Source: Fratercula arctica (Eukaryota > Chordata > Aves > Charadriiformes > Alcidae). From it: a stretch of 64,000 bases of DNA. The stretch lies in contig CANTUZ010000014.1 of assembly GCA_947846985.1 (NCBI GenBank), forward strand, positions 4,945,669 through 5,009,668, in the 5' to 3' direction. The notes below the pieces were generated by a model. The model made no database searches. It saw only the letters and a program-made list of their open reading frames with translations, and was not told where the DNA came from. Position numbers and translations under genes: made by a program. Within the stretch, counting starts at the first letter, position 1. Each line of letters starts with the position of its first letter. Positions 28,798 to 46,390 of the stretch are shown piece by piece.

Positions 28798-30345
28798 GGT
28801 CAACCACGCCCTGACACGTCCCGTCACAGCCCGACACGCCCCGACACGCCCCGTCATGCTCCGTCACGCCTCGTCATACGCCATCATGCCCCGTCATGCT
28901 CCGTCACGCCTCGTCATACGCCATCATGCCCCGTCACGCTCCGTCACGCCTCGTCGTGCTCCGACATGCTCCGTCACGCCTCGTCGCGCCCACGTCATGC
29001 CCCGACACGCCATGACATGCCCAGACACCGCGCAACGTGTCTCGTCACCCCCCCGACATGCCGTGTCATGTCCCGACATGCCTTGTCACGCCCTGACATG
29101 CCATGTCATGCCCTGCTATGCCCCCGCATGCCCCGACTGTCACGCCTTGACGTGTCCCGACACACCCCAACGTGCCCTGACACACCTTGTCACGCTCTGC
29201 CATGTCCCGACATGCCCTGTCATGTCCCGACACGCCTTGTCACGCCCTGTCACACTCTGACACACCCTGTCATGTCCCGACATGCCTTGTCACACCCCGT
29301 CATCCCCTGTCATGTCCCGACATGCCTTGTCATGCCCTGTCACGCCCCATCATCCCCCAACATGCCCCGTCATGTCCCGACATGCCTTGCCACGCCTTGT
29401 CACACCCCGTCATTCCCCGTCACGTCCCGACATGCCTTGTCACGCCCTGTCATGCCCCGTCACACCCCAACATGCCCCGTCATGTCCCGACATGCCTTGT
29501 CACACCCCGTCACACCCCGTCATGTCCTGACATGCCTTGTCACGCCTTGTCACGCCCCGTCACACCCCAACATGCCCCGTCATGTCCCGACATGCCTTGT
29601 CATGCCTTGTCACTCCCCGCCATGTCCTGTCATGTCCCGACATGCCTTGTCACGCCCCGTCACACCCTGCCATCCCCCGACATGCCCCGTCATGTCCCGA
29701 CATGCCTTGTCACGCCCTGTCATGCCCCGTCACACCCCATCATCCCCTGTCATGTCCCGACATGCCTTGTCACACCCTGTCACACCCCATCATCCCCCGA
29801 CATGCCCCGTCATGTCCTGACATGCCTTGTCACGCCTTGTCATGCCCTGCCATGCCCCGTCATGTCCCGACATGCCTTGTCACGCCCCGTCACACCCCGC
29901 CATGCCCCGTCATGTCCCGACATGCCTTGTCACGCCCTGTCACGCCCCGTCACGCCCCGACATGCCCCGTCATGTCCCGACATGCCTTGTCACGCCCTGT
30001 CACGCCCCGTCACACCCCGACATGCCCCGTCATGTCCCGACATGCCTTGTCACACCCCGTCACACCCCGTCATGTCCCGACATGCCTTGTCACGCCTTGT
30101 CACGCCCCGCCATGTCCTGTCATGTCCCGACATGCCTTGTCACGCCCTGTCACGCCCCGTCACACCCCGACATGCCCCGTCATGTCCCGACATGCCTTGT
30201 CACACCCCGTCACACCCCGTCATGTCCCGACATGCCTTGTCACACCCCGTCACACCCCGTCATGTCCCGACATGCCTTGTCACACCCCGTCACACCCCGT
30301 CATGTCCCGACATGCCTTGTCACGCCCCGCCACGTCCTGACCCGC
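28798..30345. repeat. Nested 10-bp / 60-bp minisatellite
   Basis: A 10-bp monomer (CAYGCCCYGT, CATGTCCCGA, CATGCCTTGT, CACACCCCGT) is arranged into higher-order units of 40-60 bp for about 1.5 kb. It stops right at the AP5B1 stop codon. Because the larger unit is a multiple of three, a + strand frame with His/Pro/Cys repeats stays open for over 600 codons; it shows no conserved protein. Confidence 0.95.
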
Positions 30346-30349
30346 CCCG

Positions 30350-33300
30350 TCACGCATCCCCCTCCCCCCGCAGCAGGCGGGCCAGGGCCAGCACCCCCCC
30401 CCAGCGCCCCCCCCTCACCTCGGCCCACCCCCCCCCCCGCCCCCCCCTCACCAGCACCACCCCCCGCGGGGGGAGGGCGGCCGCCGCCACCCAGCCCCCG
30501 CCCCCCCCCGCCCCGCCGTCCAGCAGGAAGGGGGCGAGGGGGGGGGGAGGGGAGCCCCCCCCGGCTTTGAGGACCAGGCGGGTTTCGGGGGGGTCCCCCT
30601 TCCCCCCCAGCGCCCCCCACATGGCGGCAAAAGCCCGGCAGCGGCGGGGGGGGTCCCAGGGGGGGGGGCAGGGCGAGGGGGCGCAGCTGGAGCCCCAGGG
30701 GGAGGGGGAGGGGGGGGGAGGGGGGGCGAGGAGAGACGCCCCCCCCCCCCCGCAATGCCGGGGTTTTGCCCCCCCCCCCGGGGTGAAGATGGCGGCGATG
30801 GGGAGGGCGGGGGGGGGGGGGCAGGCGGGGGCGGAGGGTGAGGGGCAGCTCGGCCCCCCCCCGCCCCAACCCCGCCACGCGCCCCTCGGCCGGGGGGGGG
30901 CAGGGGCAGCCCCCCCCCACCCGCAGCTGGAGGGCCAGGAGGGGGGGGGGAGGGGGGGGGGACGGGGTGGGGAGGGGTTGCAGCGGGGGGAGGGGGGGCT
31001 GAATCGCGGGGGAGGGGGTCCCCGAAGGAAGGGGGGGGTCTGCCCTCATGGGGGGGGTCTCTCCTCCGGGGGGGTTCCCCCCCCAGCAGCTCCACCCTCA
31101 CGCGCAGCCTGATGGCCACCGGCCCCCCCTTGGTGGCCACCGCCCTCCCCCACCCCTGGGGGTCCAGGGGGGTCCCGGGGGGGGCAGGGAAAGGCGGGGG
31201 GGTCGCGGGCAGGCAGCGCAGGCGGCAGGGGGGGGCGGGGGCAGGTAGGAGGGTGGGGGGGGCCCCCCCCTCATCCCCGCCCCCCCCCACTCCTGGGGGG
31301 GGTGGGGGAGGGGAGCCGCGGGGGGGGGTCCCCAAAACGGCGGCCAGTTTGGGGGGGGCCCAAAGCGGCGGCCAGGGCGGCGTGAAGGCGCAGGCGATCG
31401 CCCACGTCCGGGTCCCCCCCCCAAAAAAGGGGGGGTCCCAAAGGCAAAGGGGGGTTTGAAGGCGGGGGGGGCAAAAGGGGGGACCCCCAGGAAGGGAGGA
31501 GGGGGGCGGCGGCGCTCAGGACCCCCTGCCCCCCCCCCCCACCCCCCCTTCTGGGCCGCCATCACCCGCCGCAGGTAGCCCCGAATCTGGGGGTCCCCGC
31601 GGCGGGGGGGGGGCGGGGGGGGGTTCGTCAGCACCTTGAGGACCCCCCGAAGTTGGGGGGTACCGGGGGGGGGAGGGGGACCCCGGAAAACCAGCCCCCG
31701 CAGGGTGCCCCCTAACGGACCCCCCAAAACCCGTGCCAGCTCCAACAAGTGGGGGGGGGCGGCGGGGTGACCCCCCCCCAACAATCTCTCCGCCGCCCCC
31801 CCCAGTTTGCCCCCCAAGTCCCCCCCAAACCGGCGGTGGTAGGCGGCCACCGCCCGGCAAAATAAAACGGGGGGGGTCCGCCCCCCCCCCAAAGAAACCA
31901 CCAACCCCCGCAGCCAGCCCTGGGCCTCCCTCATTTTGGGGGGGGCTCCCCCTTTTTTTAGGGCCCCCCCCTCCGTTTTGGGGGGGGGCCCCCTCCCCAT
32001 ATCGGGAGCAAAAAGCCAAAGCCGCCTCCAAACGGGGTAAAAATAATTCGGGGGGGTCGGTCCCCCCCGGGAAAAGGGCGGCGGCGAAGCGGGGGGGGAG
32101 GGGAGGGGGCCCCCCCCCTGTTTTTTTAAGGGCCCCCCCCTCTAATAAGCAGAGGAGGTAGAAGAGGCGTAAGGGGGGGTGCAAAGCGGGGTGCTGGGCT
32201 AAAATGGCTAAACGTAGGGGGGGGACCCCCCCCAAATCGCCCCCCCCCCCGCAGGAGGGTGGCGTGGAGGGGGGCGGGGTCCCCCGTGGCGGAAGCGGGG
32301 ACCCCCCCCAGGGCCCCCCCCCCGGGGTGATGGCGCAGGAGCTGGGCCCGGGCGGCCGGGGTGAGGAGGAAGGCGGAGGGGGGGGCTGCAGGGGGGAAAA
32401 GGGGGGGGTCAGAAATTGGGGGGGGGGGGGTTGTCAATGGGGGGTTGGGGGGGGGGGCGGCCCTGGGGTGAGGGGTCCCATGGGGGGGGGCAACCCTGGG
32501 ATTTGGGGGGGGGGTCTCTGGGATGGAGGGGGGGGCAACCCTGGGATTTGGGGGGGGTCTCTGGGATGGAGGGGGGGGGCACCTTGGGATTTGGGGGGGG
32601 GGGTCCCTGGGGTTCCAGGGAGTTCCTGGGATTGGGGGGGGGGGGGGGGGGGGGGGCGGGGCCTGGGATTTGGCGGGGGGGGCCCTGGGGTGAAGGGGTC
32701 CCCCGGGGGGGGGGGGGGCAATTCTGAGATTTTGGGGGGGGGGTCCCTGGGCTTTAGGGGGGCACCCTGGAATTGGGGGGGGGGCCCTGGGTTTAGAGGG
32801 TCCCATGGGGTGGGGGGGGCAACCCTGGGATTTGGGGGGGGTCCCGTGGATGGGGGGGGGGCACCCTGGGGGGGGATCCCCGGGAAGGGGCAGGGGTCCC
32901 AGGGGATCTTGGGGGGGGGGGGGGGCCAGGTATGGGAGGGGGGAATCCCCAGGATCGGGCCCCGCGGGACTCACCGGGATCCGGCCCGGCCTCACGGAGG
33001 GGGGCGGCGGGATCGGGGGGATCTGCCAGGAAATGGGGGGGGGGGGTCAGGGGGGGCTGGGGGGGGATCCCCCAAACCTCCCCCTCGGGCACCCCCGGAC
33101 CCCTCCCAGGAGTAATATGGGGCTCCCCAAGATCCCTCCCAGCACCATTATGGGAGCCACTGGGATCCCTCCCAGTGCTGCTGTGGGATCCACTGGGATC
33201 CCTCCCACTACTGTAATGGGACCCACTGGGATCCCTCCCAGTGCTATTATGGGAGTCACTGGGATCCCTCCCAGTACCACAACGGGACTCACTGGGATCT

Positions 33301-35713
33301 CCCCCACTACCGTAAATGGGACCCACTGGGTTCCCTCCCAGTACCATTATGGGACCCACTGGGATCCTTCCCAGTACTGTTATGGGATGCACGACTATCC
33401 CTCCCAGTACCGCTATGGGACCCACTGGGATCCCTCCCAGCACCACTGTGGGATTTACTGGGATCCCTCTCAGTGCTGTAATGGGACCCACTGGGATCCC
33501 TCCCAGCACCATCAGGGGACCCACTGGGATCCCTCCCACTACCATAATGGGACCTACTGGGATCCCTCCCCGTACCATTATGGAAGCCACTGGGATCCCT
33601 CCCACTACCGTAATGGAACCTACTGGGATCCCTCCCACCACCATCAGGGAACTCACTGGGATCCCTCCCAGTACCGTAACGGGACCTACTGGGATCCCTC
33701 CCAGCACCATCAGGGGACCCACTGGGATCCCTCCCAGTACCGTAACGGGACCTACTGGGATCCCTCCCAGCACCATCAGGGGACCCACTGGGATCCCTCC
33801 CACTACCGTAACGGGACCTACTGGGATCCCTCCCAGCACCATCAGGGGACCCACTGGGATCCCTCCCACTACCGTAATGGGACCTACTGGGATCCCTCCC
33901 ACCACCATCAGGGGACCCACTGGGATCCCTCCCACTACTGTAACGGGACCTACTGGGATCCCTCCCAGCACCATCAGGGGACCCACTGGGATCCCTCCCA
34001 CTACCGTAACGGGACCTACTGGGATCCCTCCCAGCACCATCAGGGGACCCACTGGGATCCCTCCCACTACCGTAATGGGACCTACTGGGATCCCTCCCAG
34101 CACCATCAGGGGACCCACTGGGATCCCTCCCACTACCTGTAACGGGACCTACTGGGATCCCTCCCAGCACCATCAGGGGACCCACTGGGATCCCTCCCAC
34201 TACCGTAATGGGACCCACTGGGATCCCTCCCAGCACCATCAGGGGACCCACTGGGATCCCTCCCACTACCGTAACGGGACCTACTGGGATCCCTCCCAGC
34301 ACCATCAGGGGACCCACTGGGATCCCCCCCCGCCCCCCCCCATCACGGGGTGCCCCCCCCCCGCTCACCCTGTCCCTCCTCCAGCACCAGCAGCGCCAGG
34401 GGCTGGAGCCCGGGGGTCTCCCGGTACCGGCTCCGGAGGGGATCCAGGGGTCCGGGGGGGACCCCAGGCGTCTGGGGGGGGGCACCCAGGGGTCCGGGGG
34501 GGGCCCCAGGCGTCCGTGCCCGCCGTAACTCCCTTAAGCATTCGGCCGCCGCCGCCGGGGCCCCCCCCGCCACCCCCCCCTCCACCAGCAGCGCCCCGAA
34601 AACCGCCGCCCCCCCCACGTCCCCCGTGGCCAAGAGGAAGGTGAGGGTGGCCAAGAGGAGGAGGGAGCGGGGGGGGGGCCGGGGGGGGCGCGGGGGGGAG
34701 GCTCAGCAGGTTCAGCAGGGCCCCCCCCACCCCGCCCCCCCATTCCGGGGACCCCCCCCCGCACAGCTCCCGTGGGGACTCCAACAGCAGCAGCAGCAGC
34801 TCCGTCTGAAAAAGGGGGGGGGGGGGGCACACACATGAAATAAGGGGGGGGGGACGACCCCCGGGGACCCTAAATCACCCCCCCCCAGGGCACCCAGGAG
34901 TTCGGGGGGGGGCCAGGAGTTCGGGTGCCCCCCCCCCCGCCCCCCAAAAGGGGGACCCAGGCGTCCGGGTGACCCCACTGACACCCGCCCCCCCCCCCCG
35001 GGACCCTAAATCACCCCCCCCATAGAGGACCCAGGAATTCGGGGGGGGACCCAGGCGTCCGGGTGCCCCCCCCCCCGCCATTGAGGACCCAGGAATTGGG
35101 GTGCCCCCCAACACCCCCCCACCCCCCCCCGCCATAAGGGACCCAGAAACTCGGGGGGGGGGGAGGGGATCCGGGCGTCTGGGTGACCCCAACCCCCCCA
35201 CAGGGGACCCCCCCCCCCTCACTAATCTCCCCCCCCCCCCAAAAAGGGGGGGTGACCCCAACCCCCCCACAGGGGACCCCCCCCCTCACTATTCCCCCCC
35301 CCCCCCCAAAAAGGGGGACCCAGGAACTCGGGGGGGGGGGGGGGGGGGGATTCGGGCGTCTGGGTGACCCCAACCCCCCCACAGGGGACCCCCCCCCTCA
35401 CTAATCCCCCCCCCCCCCCAAAAGGGGGACCCAGTAACTCGGGGGGGGGGGGGATCCGGGCGTCCGGGTGACCCCAACCCCCCCCACAGGGGACCCCCCC
35501 CTCACTAATCCCCCCCCCCCCCCCCCCCCAAAAGGGGGACCCAGGTGTCCGGAGGGGGGGGGGGGGAGGGGGGGGGGGCGCTGTTCCCACGTCGCCCTCG
35601 CGCACCTGGTGACGTGGCGCGGGGCGTGGCCGGCGGAGCGCGCGCAGGGCGGGGGGGTCGCGCTCCCCGGGGGGTCCCAGCGCCGCCGCGAGCCGCCCCC
35701 AGGGCCCCGCCAT
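30350..35713 (-). CDS. AP5B1: AP5B1, AP-5 adaptor complex subunit beta-1 (frame-broken as assembled)
   Basis: AP5B1 is the beta subunit of the AP-5 complex, acting with SPG11/SPG15 at late endosomes and lysosomes. Exons on the - strand: 35713-35606 (ATG, MAGPWGRLAAALGPPGE), 34805-34369, and 32385-30350 (TGA); borders and phases agree apart from frame breaks. Landmarks matching human: TELLLLLLESPREL, AAAAECLRELRRA, GLQPLALLVLEEGQ, LLTPAARAQLL, RLAILAQHPALHPPLRLFYL, PPHLLELARVLGGPL, DPDVGDRLRLHAALAAAL, RLRVRVELLGG, PPETRLVLKAG and GVLALARLLRG. They lie in the right order but in shifting frames: one break in exon 2 (34655-34690) and at least four in exon 3 (near 32240, 31985, 31490 and 31200-31320). 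Every break I could place is a +1 shift in a C/G run. Either the runs are over-called or the gene is decaying. Position and divergent orientation next to OVOL1 match human 11q13.1. Confidence 0.82.
32400..33100. repeat. G-rich degenerate repeat in AP5B1 intron 2
   Basis: Units with 'CCTGGGATTTGGGGGGGG', 'TCTCTGGGATGGAGGGGGG' and long G runs. Intron 2 runs 34368-32386 on the - strand. No exon seen. Confidence 0.75.
33110..34330. repeat. 33-bp minisatellite (66-bp dimer) in AP5B1 intron 2
   Basis: 33-bp units of the type ACTGGGATCCCTCCCACTAC then CGTAATGGGACC, alternating with a CAGCACCATCAGGGGACC version to make 66-bp dimers. It is very homogeneous from about 33650 to 34330 and more diverged before. 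As 33 is a multiple of three, several frames on both strands stay open (11-residue repeats). Confidence 0.95.
34840..35560. repeat. C/G homopolymer-rich repeat in AP5B1 intron 1
   Basis: Units of about 60-115 bp with 'AGGGGACCCCCCCCCTCACT', 'AAAAAGGGGGACCCAGGA' and 'TCCGGGCGTCTGGGTGACCC'. Most of intron 1 (35605-34806) is this repeat, with C and G runs of 10-20. Confidence 0.85.
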
Positions 35714-35829
35714 GACCCGGCGGCCCCGCGCGCCCCTGATGTCACGCGTCGTCCGCCCGTCCCGTCCCGCCACCACTTCCGACGCCGGCGTGACGTCACG
35801 AGCCGCAGAGCTCCCCCGTCCCGACCCCA

Positions 35830-37190
35830 CGCACCCCCCCCATAGCCCCTATAGCCCCCTATAGACCCACAGACCCCCCTATAGCCCCCTATGGGCCCCA
35901 CAGGCCCCCTATATTCCCCTATAGCCCCCTATGGGCCCCACAGACCCCCCTTATTACCCCCTATAGCCCCCTATGGGCCCCACAGACCTCCCTTATAGCC
36001 CCTATAGCCCCCTATAGACCCACAGACCCCCCTATAGCCCCCTATGGGCCCCACAGACCTCCCTTATAGGCCCTATAGCCCCCTATATTCCCCTGTAGCC
36101 CCCTATGGGCCCCACAGACCCCCCTTATTACCCCCTATAGCCCCCTATAGACCCACAGACCCCCCCTATAGCCCCCTATGGGCCCCACAGACCCCCTATA
36201 TTCCCCTATAGCCCCCTATGGGCCCCACAGACCCCCCTTATTACCCCCTATAGCCCCCTATAGACCCACAGACCCCCCCTATAGCCCCCTATGGGCCACA
36301 CAGACCCCCTATATTCCCCTATAGCCCCCTATGGGCCCCACAGGACCCCCCTTATTACCCCCTATAGCCCCCTATAGACCCACAGACCCCCCCTATAGCC
36401 CCCTATGGGCCCCACAGACCCCCTATATTCCCCTATAGCCCCCTATGGGCCCCACAGACCCCCCTTATTACCCCCTATAGCCCCACAGACCCCCCTATAG
36501 CCCCCTATGGGCCCCACAGGCCCCCTATATTCCCCTATAGCCCCCTATGGGCCCCACAGACCCCCCTTATTACCCCCTATAACCCCCTATAGACCCACAG
36601 ACCCCCCTATAGCCCCCTATGGGCCCCACAGACCCCCCTTATAGGCCCTATAGCCCCCTATGGGCCCCACAGACCCCCCCTATATCCCCTGTGGGGCCCC
36701 TATAGCCTCTATGGGCCCCACAGACCTCCCTTATAGCCCCTATAGCCCCCTATAGAACCCTGTAGCCCCCTATGGGCCCCACAGACCCCCCTTATTACCC
36801 CCTATAGCCCCACAGACCCCCCTATAGCCCCCTATGGGCCCCACAGACCCCCCTTATTACCCCCTATAGACCCCTATGGGCCCCACAGACCCCCCTTATA
36901 GCCCCTATAGCCCCCATGGGCCTCACAGATCCCCCCCCTATAGCCCCTATAGCCCCCTATAGACACCTACGGGCCCTACAGACCCCTCCTAGAGCCCCTC
37001 TGGGGCCCCTATAGACTCCTACAGCCCCTCTGTATCCCCTATAGACCAGCCCAGCCCCTATAGACCCCACAGACACTCCTCCGAGCCCCTCTGCTCCCCC
37101 CCTCCCCAGACCCCCTCTGGTCCCTATGGAGCCCCTATGGCCCCCTACGGACCCCCCCGACCCCTATAGCCCCCCCTGGAGCCCCTATAG
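35830..37190. repeat. CCCCTATAG minisatellite upstream of AP5B1
   Basis: Tandem units such as CCCCCTATAGCCCCCTATGG, GCCCCACAGACCCCCCTTAT and CCCCTATATTCCCCTATAGC extend for about 1.35 kb upstream of the AP5B1 start. Order varies, with blocks of 45-110 bp repeated. A small related array lies at 46080-46390. Confidence 0.92.
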
Positions 37191-37740
37191 CCCCTATACC
37201 CCCCCCCCCGCCATGGCGTGACATCAGCGGGTCCCACCCCGGCCGCCCGGGTCCCCCGGGGCGGGGGTGAGTCACGGCCCGGCCCGGCCGGTTCCCCCGC
37301 GTCCCCCCGGCCCCCCCCCCCTCCTCGGCCCCCCCTCCCCGGGGCCACCGGGGCCGGAAAGACGGGACGGACGCCTGGGTGTCCCCCCCCCCCCGCCAAA
37401 GAACGGCCCCGCCCCGAGCACCCGCCCCCGCCCCGCACGGAGCACCCAGGTGTCGGGGGTGGGGGGGGGGGGGGGGGATGACCCCCCCCTGAACCGCACC
37501 CCCCCACCCCCCCCAGGGGACCCAGGTGTCCGGGTGTTGTGTGTCCCCCCCCCCCCCCCCTCCCAGCCTGTCCCTCCCCCGGGGCCGTCCCGGTGCCACC
37601 GGTTCCCCCGGCGCCTCCTGGGCGTCCCCGCGTCCCGCTGGGGCCCGGGGGGGGGGGGTTCCCGGGGGGGGGGGGACTTGGGCAGGGACCCAGCGTCCAG
37701 GTCACGGGGGACGGGGACACGCGGGGAGGGGGGCGGGGGG
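37191..37740. other. CpG-rich unique segment between AP5B1 and OVOL1
   Basis: GC- and CpG-rich, mostly unique DNA with long C and G runs. It contains one TGAGTCA (AP-1-like) at 37268-37274. No recognised exon on either strand. It could be an island promoter remnant; nothing shows this directly. Confidence 0.4.
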
Positions 37741-38460
37741 GAAGGGGGTCCCCATGTCCCCTCATGTCCCCATCGCCCCATCCCCTCATGTCCTCATGTC
37801 CCCACGTCCCAGTGTCCCCGTGATGTCATGTCCCCACGTCCCCCCATCCGTGCTCCCATATGCCCCATCCCGCCATGTCCCCACGTCCCAGTGTCCCCAC
37901 GTCCCAGTGTCCCCATGTCCTGATGTCCCCACATCGCTGTCCCCACATCTCAGTGTCCCCGTGTCCTCATCACCCCTTGTCTCCCCATGTCCCCACATTG
38001 GTGTCCCCATGTCCCTCTGGCCCCATGTCCCCACATCCCAATGTCCCCATCACCCCGTGTCCCCACATCGACGTCCCCGTGTCCCCACATCCCAGTGTCC
38101 CCATCACCCCATGTCCCCGCATCGATGTCCCCGTGTCCCCACATCCCAATGTCCCCATCAACCCGTGTCCCTGTGTCCCCATGTCCCCACATCACCATGT
38201 CCCCATCACCCCATGTCCCCACATTGATGTCCCCAAGTCCCCACGTCCCAATGTCCCCATCACCCCGTGTCCCCTCCTGTCCCCTCATGTCCCCACATCG
38301 ATGTCCCCGTGTCCCCACATCCCAATGTCCCCATCAACCCATGTCCCTGTGTCCCCATGTCCCCACATCCCAACGTCCCCATAACCCCGTGTCCCCTCCT
38401 GTCCCCGTGTCCCCACATCCCCCTGTCCCCTTGTGTCCCCTCGTCCCCCCACAGATGTCC
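37741..38460. repeat. Minisatellite of CCCCATGTCCCCACAT type
   Basis: Units of about 17-45 bp with 'CCCCACATCCCAATGTCCCC' and 'ATCACCCCGTGTCCCCACAT'. It reads open in several frames as Pro/Ser/His on + and Gly/Asp/Thr on -. Confidence 0.92.
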
Positions 38461-38561
38461 CCGCGTCCCCCCCTCCTCCGCGTCCCCAGGCCGGGGCGGG
38501 GGCTCCCCGTTATTTCCCAACGTGGCGCCCGACCGACCGGCTCCGACACTGGCCCCGGCAC

Positions 38562-38756
38562 AACCGGTCCCGCCGGTCCCGGCAACACCTCCCGGGGCGG
38601 GACGGCGGCGACGCGCAGCCGGCACCGCGCGCCACAACCGCCGCGTCACAACCGGCACCGCACGGCACAACCGGCACCGCACGGCACGGCACAACCGGTG
38701 ATGCTCAACCGGCAACAACCGGCCCCCACCGACAGCGACCGGCAGCCCGTAACCGG
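38562..38756 (+). promoter_or_regulatory. AACCGG motif cluster upstream of OVOL1
   Basis: Seven AACCGG hexamers (near 38562, 38650, 38668, 38692, 38706, 38716 and 38751) within 195 bp of CpG-rich DNA, about 1.1-1.3 kb before the OVOL1 ATG. AACCGG is part of the Grainyhead-like consensus AACCGGTT. Spacing is irregular, partly from a short 'GGCACAACCGGCACCGCAC' duplication. Function is inference only. Confidence 0.35.
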
Positions 38757-38889
38757 CGACGGAGGGTGGCGTTGAGGTGGCGGCGCATGGCTCGGGGACG
38801 GTGACGCCGGCGGGTTTCGGTGACGCCGGGCGACGGTGACGCCGGTTTTGGTGACACCGGGTCTTGGTGACGCCGGGTGACAGTGACAC

Positions 38890-39740
38890 CGCCGGGTCTC
38901 GGTGACGCCGGGTCTTGGTGCCACGAGGCCAGGATCGGGCGCTGGGATGGACTGAAGGTGCCAGATCCGGTGACGGGATCGACCTGGGATCCATTGGAAT
39001 CGACTGAAAATCCAGGATCTGGCACCGAAACTAATCAAATCAGTGGGATCCGGGACGGAAATTGACCAAGAATCGGGGATCTGTCATTGAAACTGACCAG
39101 GGATCTGGGATCTGCCACCGAAACTGACCAGGGATCCGGGATCTGCCACCGAAACTGACCAGGGATTGGGGATCCAGCACCAAACCTGCCCAAATACCTG
39201 CGGTTTGAGCCCCAAACCCATCAAGGATCTGGGATCTGGCACTGAAACGGACCCAATACCTGGGATCGGGAGCTGAAACTGAGCCGAGGTCTGGGGATCC
39301 AGCGCTGAAATCAACCGAATCCTTGTGATCTGGCACCAAAACTGACGGGGAATCTGGGGATCCAGTGCTGAGACTGAGCCGGGATCTGGGATCCAGCACT
39401 GGAATTGACTAAATACCAGCGAACTGCACCCAAAACTTACCAGAGCTTGGGGATTCGGCGCCAAAACTGACCGGGGATTTGGGATCTGGTGCTGCTATTG
39501 ACCAAATCCTCGTGTTCTGGCATCAACGCTGCCCGGGGATCTGGGATCTGGCACCAAAACCACCCGGGGATCTGGGATCCGGAGCTGCTATTGACCAAAT
39601 CCTTGTGTTCTGGCACCACAATTGAGCGGGGATCTGGGATCCGGCACCAAAACCAACCGAGGATCTGGGGAATCCGGTGCCGGAACTGAGCCGGGATCTG
39701 GGATCCAGCGCCGACACCGAGGCGGGACCCAGGAATCCAG
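38890..39740. repeat. Minisatellite of about 32-36 bp just upstream of OVOL1
   Basis: Units such as AAACTGACCAGGGATCTGGG followed by ATCTGGCACC repeat roughly 25 times and stop about 130 bases before the OVOL1 start codon. Whatever promoter OVOL1 uses must lie within or around this array. Confidence 0.9.
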
Positions 39741-39866
39741 CGCCGACACCCATCGGGGATCGGTGATCCGGCGTCGGCTCGGGCGAGGGTTGGTGGAGCC
39801 GGTCGGGCTCGGGGCCGGAGCGCCGTCGCGGGGATCCGGCGGGGGATCGGGGATCGGGGGGCGGCC

Positions 39867-45412
<5,546 letters not shown>

Positions 45413-46044
45413 AGGGGGGGGGGGGCAAGGGTATGGTTCACTTTTGGGGGGATGTTGTGTGTCCCCCCCCCCCCCCGCCTTTGGGGCAGGGGGGGGTTAA
45501 ACACCGCTGCCCGCCACTAGGGGGCGTCCTTGCAGACCACGCCCCCTCCGGGTGAAAGCCACGCCTCCTCCAGGCACAAGCCACGCCCCCTTGGGGGCAG
45601 GGACACGCCCCCTCGAGGGCGGGGCGGGGGGGGGGGGGCGACCCCTTGGCGGGCAGGGGTATGGCCGCGGTGGGAGTTAAACACCCACCGCCGGGGGGTG
45701 TGTGTGTGTCCTTGCAGACCACGCCCCCTCTGGGCGTAAGCCACGCCCCCAGGTTTGGGCCACGCCCCCCACTGCCCGTGGGACACAAGCCCGGCTTCTT
45801 GGGGCACAGGCCACGCCCCCTCCGAGAGCGCCCCGCCTCCCCGCGCGGCGCTGACCACGCCCCCCCTCCTTGGCCTATTGTGACCCGCCCCCCTCAAGCT
45901 CCGCCCCCTCGTTTTGGCCCCGCCCCCACCCGCCCCTCGGGCAGGCCCCGCCCCCGGGCACAGACCACGCCCCCCCGGGCTGGCCCCGCCCCCCGACTGC
46001 TCCCCCCCCCCGGTGCTGCATCGCGGGGCGGGGGGGGGCATCTC
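45413..46044. other. OVOL1 3' flank with GC-box-like repeats
   Basis: Contains two copies of a block with 'GTTAAACACC', 'CGTCCTTGCAGACCACGCCC' (near 45500 and 45677), then many CCACGCCCCC/CCCCGCCCC units. It may be partly OVOL1 3' UTR. No coding exon seen. Confidence 0.55.
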
Positions 46045-46050
46045 CATAAA
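46045..46050 (+). terminator. Possible OVOL1 polyadenylation signal (CATAAA)
   Basis: CATAAA variant followed within 30 bases by a T/G-rich segment (CTGTGTTCG). It is the first plausible signal after the OVOL1 stop. Weak evidence. Confidence 0.3.
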
Positions 46051-46079
46051 GCTCCTGTTCGCCCAGAGATGGCTGTGTT

Positions 46080-46390
46080 CGCCTATGGAATGCCCAGCCC
46101 CTATAGCCCCCCCCGACCCCTATAGCCCCTCCCAGCCCCTATAGACTCCCCCCGGCCCCTATAAACTCCCCCCATTCCATATAGCCCCCCACAGCCCCTA
46201 TAGTCCCCCTTGACCCCTAGAGCCCCCCCCCCTAGACCCTATATACTCCCCCCATCCCCTATAGCCCCCCCATCCCCTACAGCTCCCCCCGGCCCCTATA
46301 GGGTCCCCCCACCCCCTATAGCCCACCCCTTCCACTATAGCCCCCTCCATCCCCCATAGGCTCCCACAGTCCCTATAGCATCTATAAGGG
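46080..46390. repeat. CCCCTATAGCCCCCC short repeat
   Basis: About 18 units of 13-20 bp built on CCCCTATAGCCCCCC, the same motif family as the array at 35830-37190. Confidence 0.85.

Noticed and set aside
29187..31112. A + strand frame of 641 codons with CHALSRPVTPRH-like repeats
   Set aside because: The 10-bp/60-bp array keeps it open; it then runs antisense into AP5B1 coding sequence. No sign of a real protein.
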